From: Seiridium cupressi
Lineage: Eukaryota > Ascomycota > Sordariomycetes > Amphisphaeriales > Sporocadaceae
Direction of reading: 5' to 3'
NCBI GenBank assembly: GCA_036674765.1
Contig: JARVKI010000031.1
Location: 62,001 to 126,000 of the forward strand
Length of the DNA: 64,000 bases
Shown here: in pieces, positions 20,131 to 32,400 of the stretch
Numbering within the stretch: position 1 is the first letter of the stretch
Layout of the letters: every line of letters starts with the position of its first letter
The notes under the pieces: generated by a model
Database searches by the model: none
Seen by the model: only the letters and a program-made list of their open reading frames with translations
What the model was told of the DNA's origin: nothing
Translations under genes and position numbers: made by a program

Positions 20131-23100
20131 TAGGGATCTCGTCGCCGTGCGTATGTAGCGCGTGTGTGGGTGACTTCTGCGACTAGTCTTAGGCGTGGCC
20201 TCTTATGAGTCCATAGCGGGTTTTTTTGGTGCCAACTTTGGTGAGTGGGTGTGGGCCTGGTGTCTTGAAGAAATGCGATCGTCCAGGAACGTCGATCAAG
20301 AGGGGCCCAGCTTATCCAACCCTGGCGATGGTGTTGATGCTCCTATCGCAGCCCTTTCCCTTTCCAACGGGGAGTGGGGAGCAAAACGGTCAATTGTGAA
20401 AATAAAATGGCTTCCCGAGAGTAGAGAATCGGGGCCCCGCTGTCTTTTGGATGTAAGCAGCTGGCAGGCGAGAAGAGGCATGCACAGTGTCTCGTGGGAG
20501 ACATCGAAGATTGGACCTTTGCCCCGTTCCTGCGAGAGCTCTGAAACGCCGTGATTCGGGACAGGCACGCAGGAGCGCAGGAGAGATCTAAAGATGGATG
20601 TGCACGCTTATCCTGAAATTCATGCTTATGCGCTGGAGTCCTCCACTGGAGAAACACACACAGCCGCGTCGCAGGTGCGAATGGCTGCCATGCGCATGCG
20701 CCAGGGCGCCAAATTGCCCTCGTTTCGAAACGTCAGCACCAACCCAACATGTCAACACCTCATCGACACTTTGGGCGCTTGAAACACCTCGCAATTGCTG
20801 TAGGACATAGGAGACTTCCTTTTTGGTAACGACCTTGGGCCTCGCAGCCATCCGGGGTGCTTGAATACGATCAATGAACTTGTGGCACCTGCAGACGCAT
20901 CTGTCAAATAAAGACCGTGGAGCTACGACAACCTAACGGCAAATAGAATAAGAGCACATGGCGCTAGTGTCGTTTGAGAAGTCTGCAGGGGCTTAATGCC
21001 CGCAGACGAGCACATGATCCAGAAAAGGAGGAGGCGAATTTTGAGCCTGGGTGCTGGATGATGCGGCAGACCACTATCAAGGGGACGGACTTGTAAGAGC
21101 GGATACTGGTAACTTACCATCACCGCCTGGCACACAAGGTCGAGAGAATAGGGAATAGGGACATAATAGTGCGATCGGGATAAGGGTCGCAGTGTTTGCA
21201 TCTGGCGAGCTACGAAAACTCAATCCCTAGCCCATCCGGAGAGTTTCTAACCATGTGCTCGCGCCAGGCGCTTGATCCTGAGCTCCGACCCTGCGCTGAC
21301 AATTCCCCAGGAACAACCGAGGACATTGATTAGGCGGGGACAGGCACCAGGGGTAAGTCGCTTTCATCGCGCTAGGGAAGGAGGGGCACATGCAGCCAGG
21401 ATCTCCCCGCTCGAGATGCAAGCTTTCGAATTGCGTCCGTTGCTAGATGCCCGCTAAAAAAGTGGACTGCGGCGCTCGAATATTTCTCTTCCTGTGGTGT
21501 CGAACGAGCTTCAGCCGCCATATCGACTTCTGCTCTCCTTTCGAGAGGCGGCTGAGCCTCATCGACCTGTGGAAACTGGAGCAAGGACCCGTTCGGCTTT
21601 GGATGCAGGTTCCCTTGCGGGCGTATCTGGGCAGCTGGGGTGCCTGGCAACATTGGCCAATCGGCAAGGTGTGACTCGAGCCCACGCGGGCCGGTAGAGG
21701 TTGCAGTCAGTAATTTGACAGTGGAAAGAGGATGGCTGCATATAGCCAATAATGTTTCGTCCCATTCGAGCGTTTCGACGACACCGTTCAAGACCGGTCT
21801 CTGCCCCTGGCAGATGATGCACTGCCACTCGTGCAACACCGGTTCGTCGAGCAAATCATTGAGAACTAGACGATAGTAGCTTGTCTTTGCCCGTCTTAGC
21901 CCCGAGCCCAAGACGGCGCGAACACTCATCTTGGTCGCGCGCAGTAAAGCTTCGGACTCCGGTCATTGCATATAGAGATATGTTGCCAAAAAGCCAGAAC
22001 GCACCTCCTCTCCAAGACGCTGGATAGGAGCTAATCTCAAGAATGACACGAGATTGAACCTCTGCCTGAAAAGCCTGGAACATAAGTGCACCCATCTTCC
22101 AGCTCAGGAAACACGAGTGATATACATGCATGAGACAAAATGACTATACGAAGATAGGTTGCGCTATGCTCCGCGTGCAGGTTTGGACGAGAACCCCCTA
22201 TATCAGAACGGAAGTCAAAATGAATACGGCGTTGCAATCATGCATGCTCGTGAGATCGTTGAAAATCTTGCTTGGTTTAAAGAAATGACGTCTGTCGTGC
22301 GACTTGACCATTGCATCAGTACGACAACTTTGTTTAGAGTAGCATCCGTTGCGTACCACCTCCACTGTCTGCATCATCTCACGCGGCGTCCAAGCCGTCG
22401 CTTGCCGCCCCTTCCAACCTCGTGAGATGCGAATACTGTGGGGAAGACTAGACACAACCCCTTTCTACTTCAATCTGACTAACATCGACCATCCACGTTA
22501 ACTATGCACGTCGACCTCAAATCAGCCTCGAACTCTCAGCCTCACTAAGCCTAAACTGGTCTTGTCATCACGGGTATCTAGACGTGGCGCTGGTCGAGTA
22601 TTCATCAAACTCGCATATTTAGACGGGCCATCTGACTCGCACCGCGATAATGACGCCGATGCTAGCATCAACTACATGCGTCGCAATTAAACGAAGAAGG
22701 AGGAGAAGAAAACAGGCAAACAAGCTTCTCCTTCTTTCCCGATTGCCAGAGCTCAAGCATGGAAATTTTTCCAAACAAGCGTTGGCTCGTGCTAGTATCA
22801 ACAACAATTGTAGGAGGCTGGAGGGCCTCATGCAAACTGCTTGCAAGCATTGGCCAGTTTGTGATCCTCATTGCCGGACACTACGGATTTCGTGCTTTAA
22901 TAAACATCTGGCCAAGCTTGCAGAACCGCCCCCTCTGCCAAGCTTCCTTTGCCGAAAACGATGCAATGTGTATATCCCGAGTCTGCAAATCTTCAAACTC
23001 CCATCGGGAACGAGCCTGTAGGATTCCGCGTACTTCTTACGAATTTTACATCTTCCTAAAATGATCTATTGGGTGTCTAGACGACACGATTCAATGAGCG

Positions 23101-23255
23101 CAATATTATAGGATACTGATACTCTACTAAGTCTCTCAGCAGTTAGATATATATGTTTGTGAGATAGAGACATGGTCACTTTCAAGAACGGTACGTTCCA
23201 TTCTTGATCCCTTACTTCCGCCAACCGTCCCGAAAGGAGTAGCGAGTCCTAAAAT
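20131..23255. other. 3.1 kb without a confident gene
   Basis: The longest frame is on the minus strand at 21372-21929 (185 codons, ATG at 21929, starting MSVRAVLGSGLRRAKTSYYR). It has mixed composition, no recognisable domain and competing open frames on the opposite strand, so it is noted but not called. The region between 22440 and 23255 holds only short frames. Confidence 0.4.
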
Positions 23256-24521
23256 TCACATCATCAGACATCTCGCACTGTCCTTTGCCTGTTCGATCTC
23301 CTTCCCAGCACTCCATACACGCTTTATCCTTCGCGTTGCAGTGATGTCTTCTGTGACGTTCCCTTCAACGAGTACAAGATCGGCTCTCAATCCGGGTCTA
23401 ATCCTTCCTCGGTCATTTAATTGGAAATACTTCGCCGCCAGTGATGTCGCTGATCTCAGGGCGTCACTCGGACTCAGCCCAGCTTTGACTAGGAGCTCAA
23501 GTTCATGATGAAGCGATTTGCCCCTTTCCACACCCATCCCAGGGTTATTGCTGGTGTCGGTCCCAGCAAGGATGGGCACGCCGGCTTCGCGCATTGCGGT
23601 TACACTATCGACAGCATTTTGGAAGTTCATTGTGCCCTGGATGAGCCACATTATCCAACTGTTCGAAAAGACCTCCATCATTGTCAGAGTAGGTACTACG
23701 ACGGTCCCCTGATTAATCATCCTGTCGGTCACGTCCTGGTCGAGTGCTTTGTCCATCGGTGTGTGTGTCAGGATGTCGAATCCGGCGCGTAACCCCCGGG
23801 AGAAGGCATCATAGTGCGCGGTATGCGCAATCGTTTTCTTGCCATGTTTCCTGGCTTCTTCCTGGATCTTGTTAAGGTGGTCTTGCTCTACGCCCGGTGA
23901 ATCTGCAATGATCTTGATATAATCCACGTTCTCCTTGACCCTTTCCTCCACAAACCGAGCTGCGTCCCCGGCACTATGTATGGCTTGGTCCATACCAACA
24001 CCTACAAACTTCATTAGTTTGCCATGTGTAGATTCCACTGCAAAGGCCGGTAGGCCGGATTCGAGCCACGCTGTGGGCCCGCCGGCCGAATGGAGCTTGT
24101 TATACTTCTCCTTTGGCCAGCATGCCATGTCGCAGACTGTGGTAACACCACTAGGACATTCAAGGTCAGCAATTACTTTTCGATATACTGGGCGAGTGAT
24201 CAGAAGTTAAAGCACATGTTTTGAAAGCAAATCCGCCTGATCAAGGAGTGATTCCTAGTAGAACAAGCGTTGAAGGGATAGAATGACACCGAAACTTGCT
24301 TACTAGCCGGCGCATGCTGCGAGCTGTTCCGCGGTATCGATGTGCACATGGCAGTCAATCAGACCTGGCATCAGTGTGCATCCACTGCCATCGATCACGA
24401 GATCTACATCTGCTTCTGATGACTCATCGCTGATCTGCGCTCCATCAACGACGATGGTCCTAGGGCTACTGATGGCTTCTCCGTCGAAAACAAAGGCGTT
24501 CTTAATTGCAATTTTAGACAT
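23256..24521 (-). CDS. Metal-dependent amidohydrolase (imidazolonepropionase/prolidase-like), 370 aa
   Basis: Two exons, complement(join(23256..24150,24304..24521)). The 153-bp intron (GTAAGC...CTAG) restores CAGYGVTTVCDM, the expected stretch after the first metal motif. Metal-site residues are all visible: His58/His60 in DCHVHID, Lys152 in DYIKIIAD (candidate carboxylated lysine), His182/185 in IAHTAH, His202 in LTHTP, and Asp271 in AGTDTS. The C-terminal small beta domain contains GRIRPGLRADLVLVEGN. There is no signal peptide, so it should be cytosolic. Relatives hydrolyse cyclic amides, Xaa-Pro dipeptides, organophosphates or ochratoxin-like amides; the substrate here cannot be read. Neighbours give no hint. 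Confidence 0.9.
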
Positions 24522-26409
24522 TTTTCGTTAGACGGGTGTACAGTTTTCCTTTATGAGAAAACTGTGGATTTCGAGTGAGGTAATCGTATTTCCAGGGAAA
24601 TCTAGGTTTGGTAGATATGGCGCTACCGATAATATCAGGCAAGTCGGTCTTCGTTGTTTCGTAGTTCGTGGAACTTCGAGAGGATACGCCTAAAGTCTTA
24701 TGAACTCGTTATGTGTACTCTGTCAATTCCTCTCGTCCGACCTACCCATTTGACTGTATATTTTTGGAAGTTAGTATCGTTGTTCTTATACCAGAATTTG
24801 GGAACGCGACTGATGGGGCCCGTCCCGTGCCGGTTGTGGGGACGGACATTTCGGACTCGCAAGGGATCTGATCTAACTAGGCCGACAACGAGGTATGGTG
24901 GAGTTCTCGGTAACTTTTGCTGCATGGATGTCAATTGTACGCGAGACTTTGTCACCTACGGTAGACCACCACCCTAGCCCTTAATTACCCATACAGTCTT
25001 CGTAAGTTTGTAGTTGAGGCCCTCGGTCCAGATCACGTCTTACCCAAGGTTGTGTACCACCCAATAGTTTAAGTTCCTTTGAGCAACGTAGCCATGCAAC
25101 AGAAAGAACTCATGAAGTAAAATCGCCACTTATTAGATGGAGTTCCCGAAGCATCGCCGATTATCTCAGTAGCAAGCTTTTTCTTTAATCCTCTTTAGTT
25201 GAGAAATCGGTAGATTGGAGGGTAGCGCCAGGGACCAACACGGCAGTGGCAGCAAGGAGAAAACATAACACAGGGGATATGTGCTTGTTTATATACACAA
25301 GCAACATGGTAGCATTGCTAGATTACCAGACATCAGCACTTTTTAATGTGTTTACTCTGCCTCCCCTTCAGAACGAGTGGCTCAAGTCTTGGTGATCTAA
25401 ATAACCGCTAATTGGTATATGTAGTCAGCAGTTCCGCCATCAGTGATGGAACATACTACCAACATACAGCACCGCATACAACGATGTACAATAGCCCACG
25501 GTCCAAATTATAAGACATTTCTATACAGCAGCGCTCAATTACCTAGCCCTGTGCTAGAGAATTTTGCCAATTCCAGTGTCGACCTCAACGGAAATTGAAC
25601 AGTGAACGCCAGGTATCAAGGACAGAGAGCGGTTGGAGTTGCCTTTGCTGCAATTGGCAATAAGGTCTGTAATATGACAAGGATGTCATCGAACAAGAAG
25701 AACCAATACGATTTATGGAGCGATATAAAGGCCTCAGTGGTCGTCTAGGTGATGTGTTTGTGGGCGTTAGTGTTTGGGCCATTGTCATGAGGCTTAAATC
25801 AACAATTCGCCACTCAGGAATCTAATATATAGTCCCATTGACAACCATTGACTTTGTATTACTGCCGTCCAAATTTGTCTTCTTGGTTATGTAGCAAAGC
25901 AATCATTATCTATAGGTTGTTGTGCCATTCAATAACTATACTCCGCTAGAGTGGATGGGTAATGTGAACGAGGAGGGTGTTGCTGTTGCTCGGTAGGCAA
26001 GTCAATGAATGTGTCAGCTTGAATCAAGATGGTAACAGCCTGTGTACTGATTACAACTCGAACTTTGACTGGCTATTTTGGCATTTTGTTAATCCAATAC
26101 GCTGACCCCCACGACTCAGTCTTTGATCCAACAAAGAATGATTCGTTTACCACTGGAACACCCGTGTTTCGAATTTTCAGCAGACATCAGGGACGACGAA
26201 AGTCGACTAAACATAACTTCGGCAGACCGGAATACCCATTCGCTGTTTTCCTCCACCCACAAATTGTCCTGAAAAAACTCTTGAAGCTGGAGAGCTTGAC
26301 TCTGCAACATCATTTATTTTTTCTTGGCACATCACTGACGCGTCGCCCCATCACCTCATTTCATCACCAACCAGTCACCATCTCCTTCTTTTCTCTAGAA
26401 CACTGTGGC
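24522..26409. other. Divergent intergenic region
   Basis: About 1.9 kb between the start of the amidohydrolase (minus) and the start of the giant DUF3638 gene (plus), so it should contain both promoters. Small frames at 24654-24977 and 25585-25788 look random. The frame of the first giant-gene exon is open back to 26029, but the family-like N-terminus begins only at the Met codons 26410/26437. Confidence 0.5.
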
Positions 26410-29400
26410 ATGACTTCCTTGTCCAAGCCCTCCTTGATGGAGGCTGTGTTCAATCACCTGTGCTTACCGCGCAGAGTGCCTGGATCGCGGGATCCTGATC
26501 CCCTACAACTGCAAATCCAGAATGACCTAATCGCTCGCATGAGTCGAGCTTGTGGTGTACTGAAGGACCTCACATCATCCAAGTCTGTAGAGGCATCATC
26601 AGCATCATTGGACTTGGCCGAAACCTGGGACGCAGTCCATGACTCGCTCAAGATATGCGGCAAGCTCAACCAAGGATACCTAGAGAAGTCGCATCTTCAG
26701 GACGCGTTTCAAGGACTACAACCAGGTATCACCCTGATACTAAACGTCGTGCATCAAAACGCGGCAGTGCTCATCAGACGTCATTGCGGGTAAGGGTCTT
26801 CCACTTTCATAGAATGCCAATATTCCAAACCAAATGCTGATACTTGAATAACAGAGAGGAGACTGAGATCGTTGTTTTCGAGTGCTTCGAGCTGTCGCCT
26901 ACACCTGATGAGGTCTTAGCAGCACAAAACGCTCTGGACTGGGAATTTCCTGGACGAGCTGTCGAGATCCCGATTAAGATCTTCCAAGACAATTCTTTCC
27001 AGGCCAGCCTTGCTCGAATGCTTGAGCAAGCAAGTTCGGAGAAATTACAGTCTTGTGTGGCACGTACCACAAAAGCCGGCGTGCCAGTCATCGAAACTCG
27101 AGGCACCACCGATCCTGCTTTGATTACTCAGATGCTTCTGCCAATGCTGGAGGCCGTGGGCAGCTATCATGACACCGTCAAGTTACGGAAGAGAATACGA
27201 GATGATGTGAATATCAATAATGCGGAATTGCCGTGGCGGCGTCTTCCGGCATGGCTCCTACTGCGAGTTGCCACTCAGCGACAGTTGCAAATCCGACTAG
27301 GTTGCGAAGATGGACGCGCATGCTACAAGATTCTCATTTCCACAGTGCTTGCCCAGTTTTTGAAAGACTGCACGGGCACCATTAGCCCTGAGCTCAGTCT
27401 CAAGGCTCGTGATAAGCTGGCCACACGCCTTGCGAAGCTTGAGCAGGATGTGGATAGCTTGCGATCAACATCGAGTATGTTGAGGGAATTGCTATCGACA
27501 ACTACATCATTCTTTGAGAAGGTCTTGGATGAAGCCGGTAGCGAAATCACACGGGTATGCGAGCACTATCGACGGAATTTCGTGAGATCTATCGAAAGCT
27601 TGCCTCCACGCGCAAGTCTAAGCGACCTGCAGATGAAGCTGCCGAATAGTGGCAAGTTCCTCACGCACCTACTCGAGACGCCGCCTCCGCAACAAACGGC
27701 TTACTTGTCAATCACACTACCCAAACTTGAGAGTACGATGAAACAATCTGTTCGATTTATGAAGGAATACGTCGAGCTTTCTGAGTTTGAAGCCAGCGTT
27801 AAGAAGCAAGTTGAACTTTTCCCGGCTGCGGGATCTATTACAGACAATTGCGCCAACATCGCCGACAGTTGTGGGAGATTGATTAACAGAATAGGTAGCG
27901 CCTACATCTCCAGCCCGGCACAAACGAGCAAATACCTCCTCATTGTTTTCGAGCTTTGGATCCGAATGGATGAGGAAGCTATCAAAGGCTGTTCCATGCT
28001 CACCGCCTTCCATCCAATCTTCGCGCCGGAGCTTCTAGATGTCCTGCAGTTCTCTTCTCGGGAAGAGCTACAGCGAATCCGTCGAGTCCAAGAATATCTT
28101 CAACGCCGAGTCAACCAGTGCCGAGGAACCCAAAGATCCATCCTCAGCTCTGTAGAACCTGACTGCTTCGCTTGGCGATTCTTCCAACACAGCCAGGATC
28201 TACATCGACTGATGGTCAGGCTCGAAGAGGACTCCGAGAGTGCAAGGAACCGAAAAGAGGTAGAGTGGGCGAGTATGTGCCTTGAATATGATGATCTCAC
28301 TGAAAAGATTCTTGAGCGAACATGTGAGTGTATCTTTGATAACCACGGCAGAAAGATCAAACCTGTCTGCAGAAAATGTTCCTATTGGGGAGCCCGATAC
28401 AACCTAAAAATCACGATCCATGAAGACTATCTTCCGAAAGATAGAGCACAGAGATACGCAATGCTCTTCGAGCTCGCCATGCCGAAGTTTCTTCGAGATT
28501 ATAGGGATGCAACTTGGAACATTTGCAGTACTCTCACACTTCCGAACAAATCGCAGAGCAAAAAAGACCCGGAGAAGCTGGTGGAAGAATATGGTGATAT
28601 CACGCGTAAGGCATACGTTGACCGGGTTCCTGGTCGCATCACTTTGGCATCTGACATCAAGGCTTTTCACGATACCCATTACCAATGGCAAAGCGTTAAG
28701 GTGGACCTATCAAGCGTCATTCTTCCCAACCCACTGAACCTGGCGGTAAGCAACTTTCAGTATTATTTCAAGTCCCTACAGCCGGTTTCACAAGTAACTA
28801 CTTTCTGGTTGGGCTTTTTGTTTTTTGGAATATGAACTTCAAATCGTCATGTTTCGCCAAGCATACTCAAAGAAGGATTGCTAACCAAACTGTTGTAGTA
28901 TTGGGACAAAGTCGAAAAGCAATGGGTCTCGCAATTCGATAGCCCATTAACCCTCCAACATCTCTGCGGAGTGCACGTACCGGAGTGTCTCAACACTACA
29001 CTTCCCAGAAACCTTCATCCAGACGTCAATCTAGTGGGCCCGAGCTCATATGAGATCATGGCCAACCAAGCATTCTGCCCGCGACATATTTTACCACAAG
29101 AGTATATGTCCCTTCAACAATTGATATCATCCAATAATGTACGTTGGCCGCTCATTCTACGTGAGCTAGAATCATCGAATCTGGACTTCAAGAACGAAGA
29201 AACTGTGTTCATGATCAGTCAGCTCGCAACACAAGCTGGTGCTGCCAACCAGTGCGAGAGCTGGTTGGGCGATCTTCACTTCGGTTTTCAGGACCCGTGT
29301 TTCTGCTCGCAACTTGCTACCGTCATCAAAGGGAGATTAGATAGCATTGAGCTGCGATATTACGAAGCTCCGTACATGGATCTCCTACTCACCCTCTGCA

Positions 29401-32400
29401 TCAACTTGGCCGATTTGCCACTCAACGACGACCAAAATCTGGCAACACCCATCATGAAAAGGATACGCGACATCACCCTACAATGGATCCAGACTATCCG
29501 CACAGAACTGCAGGATTGTAGTGATTGCAACGCTGCTGAGTCTAAAGCTCAGTATGGACTTTGGGCTGCGTTGATTTGTAGGAGGACATTCCTGGTACAC
29601 CTCACACCTACGTCGAAGATAAAGGTCGCTGAACTTTATGAGTTCATCAAAGCATCTCTTGCTCTGCAGTGGAACCTGGTAATAGACCCTACGAAACTAC
29701 CAACGTCCCTCAGGAACGCGTTGGTACGCGACGCACAAACCGCTGCCAGCCTAACTCTAATCATTCGTGAATCTATTGGTTCTGATTCAAGTGGTTTGGA
29801 GGATGCGATCAATGCTATATGGTCTAGTCTTCGTCGTGTTCACGAACGAACATATTCTGCTTGGGAAGCGGCAAAAAGTCCACCAGAGGATGAACAGGAC
29901 GATACCAACTGGATCTTTTCCGTGGCAACTTATCGAGTTGATGGACATACATACCGGCAAGTCATTCACTATAACTTCATCGAAGGTTATCTACTTGTCG
30001 ACGGAAAACCTCTTGGGAAATTGCCTGAGAATGTGCGCGAGTCGGTTGATGTGAAAAAGATCTTTGGAACCAAGTATCTTCTAACGTGCCCATCAAACTT
30101 ACAGGGCATGTCTCACATGCTTGTCAACAATGAGCGTGGTCATCAGATACACGTTGGTGTTCGTGATGATGTTGTGGTCATTCGCGACTTGACTAAAGAT
30201 GGAATCTTCGAGTTCATCCCACGTGAGCATTTTGCCAGCGACAACAGTTTCGATTTCCCCTCCAGCCTTGTAGATAATTGCGTCCACTGGCTTAATCTGA
30301 AAACAAAGCGCCTTGAAATCCGACGTGAGCCAGGAATATGGGTGACTAGACCTGACGATTGGGTGCTGGACATGAATATTCGTCAGGCCAAACGGAAGAC
30401 AACGTACCTAGTCAGTCCTCATTGTGCCCTAGCGAACAGAATTGGAAGAAACTTCGCGGGATTTGAGAGTTCTTACCGCTTGACGATTTGCCAACCCAGT
30501 CAAAATCGACTGGCAGTGGAATTACGTCACCTGGAGCTTTCATTTGCAGTCAACGGGAGAGGTTGCCTGCAATCTCTCGAGCAAAACATGGAGATCGATC
30601 CTAACCAGGACGCAGGTACATTATGTAAGTATGATTATGTCTGAATCCTCGTCCAAGGCGATAGCTCAAGGTCTTTGGTGGTCTGTCATGGAGATATCAA
30701 AGTTCGGACACGCTGTCTGTTTCCCAGCACCTCTTATAACATAATAACCTATGGTGCACTCATCACATAGAACCACGATACTGACATGTTTCTAATCTAG
30801 ATGGATGTCAAAGCATGCTTGTGCTACGCGATGTGCGCAATCTTCGAAAGCGTAGCATCATCATGGCTACAGGAGCGCTGGAAAGTTCGAGAGCTGATAT
30901 GCATATTCGCTGGGGGAGAAATGGCGGCAGCGAATATTTCAAGTTCAAAATAGATCAGGTTCTGGGAAGGCTTGTCTGCGCTCCTGAACCATGGTTGTTA
31001 TACTCGAAGGCTCAAGCGCATGCACTGACGTCTTTCGTTTTACCGGATCCGTTGACTGGGAGGACGGGCGCAGAAGAAGCCATTGCCATCTTGACATCGA
31101 GTCAAAGTCATCCTTGGGCACCCCTGACGCAAGCTAGGCAAACCGTCTTGAGAGAAATATCGGCTATCAGTCCTTCCCGGGTTTATTATCCCGAAGACAA
31201 ACGATGCCTACAGAAAGTGGGCTGGCACGACAACCTCACCACCACTATTCAGAGTGATTGCTATGAATCAGTTGTTGCCGCCATCCTAGAGAAATCTTCC
31301 CATCTATCTGGTTCCTTCGAGGTTAGTGCGACACTTCAGCCACCGGAGCCATCCAACCTTCGAATTCGGGGCCAGACTCAGCAACTCAAGTATGAGCGTA
31401 TGAGCTCAGCTGAGAAAGTTTGCCAGATCGGTACCGATAAAGTGTATCATTCCCGAGATCGTCACGCCAATTCATCCAGAGCCCTTAATGTATTCCAAAC
31501 AGCAGACCTTCTGGCGAGAGACGATTTTAGACTTCGCATCGATCACGATCTAATGTCGATCATGACAAGCTGGGGGACGATCGGTGGTTTTACTAGCACA
31601 GATCGTGAAGTGAGACTGCCGCTCAGTGAACTGGTCGAGAAACACGTCAGTGAGAACTGGGGCACACTGGTCAACTTGTGTCGGCGAGTCGACCCCGAGC
31701 GTGAGATATATAATCTGATGTTCCAACTGTGTCTCTTATCATTTGGAAACCGACAAGGCGACGAAATGGAAGTTATTTCCATACTGGCTGCTTTTGGCTG
31801 TCTCGAGGATCTCAAGGGCCTGCCGTTGCCAACAGGGGCTTCCTTCAAAGGCTTTGTGGCGCACGAAATTCCCGACGAGATAGCGTTCCAAGAGCTGATC
31901 AGCGTTGGTTATCGTGATTATGAAGAGATGGAAGGACTCACCAGGGGACAACAAGCCGCTAATAGGCGAGCACATCAAATGAAAATGCATGCTGAAGGAG
32001 TTATGCTGGCCTCTTTGTTGGCCCGTCAGTGGCCGAAAAAGAAGCTGACCATGGATGGATTCGAGCCAAGTCTGGTGGACATGGACCAGGCATTTGAGGT
32101 CGTGGCCGCTGAATGGGAGAGACTTCACAGAAACAAGAGGCTATCAGAGTTTCTCCATGAGGTGCAATCTATTGTATCGCATTGCACAACCGATGTGGAT
32201 TGTGTAGAGCCAAAGCCATCTTCTGACAAGTCAACAGTGTACTTCTGGCAGCGAGGAGTGAGCGAAAGACCATGTTTAGAATGGTATTTGACACAAGTCT
32301 TTGGCTCGAAGATACCCCTGGCTTTGGACATCAACGAGAAATTCAAGCCCAAGTTACACGAAGACCCATGGCCTCCTCTAAAAGGGCCGAAGAAGCTGCC

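Noticed and set aside
21372..21929. 185-codon minus-strand frame with a true ATG
   Set aside because: No domain, competing frames on the opposite strand and no splice or neighbour support. Left as an unproven possibility.
26029..26409. Upstream extension of the giant protein
   Set aside because: Open but starting from a non-family sequence. The family-like N-terminus begins at Met 26410 or 26437.
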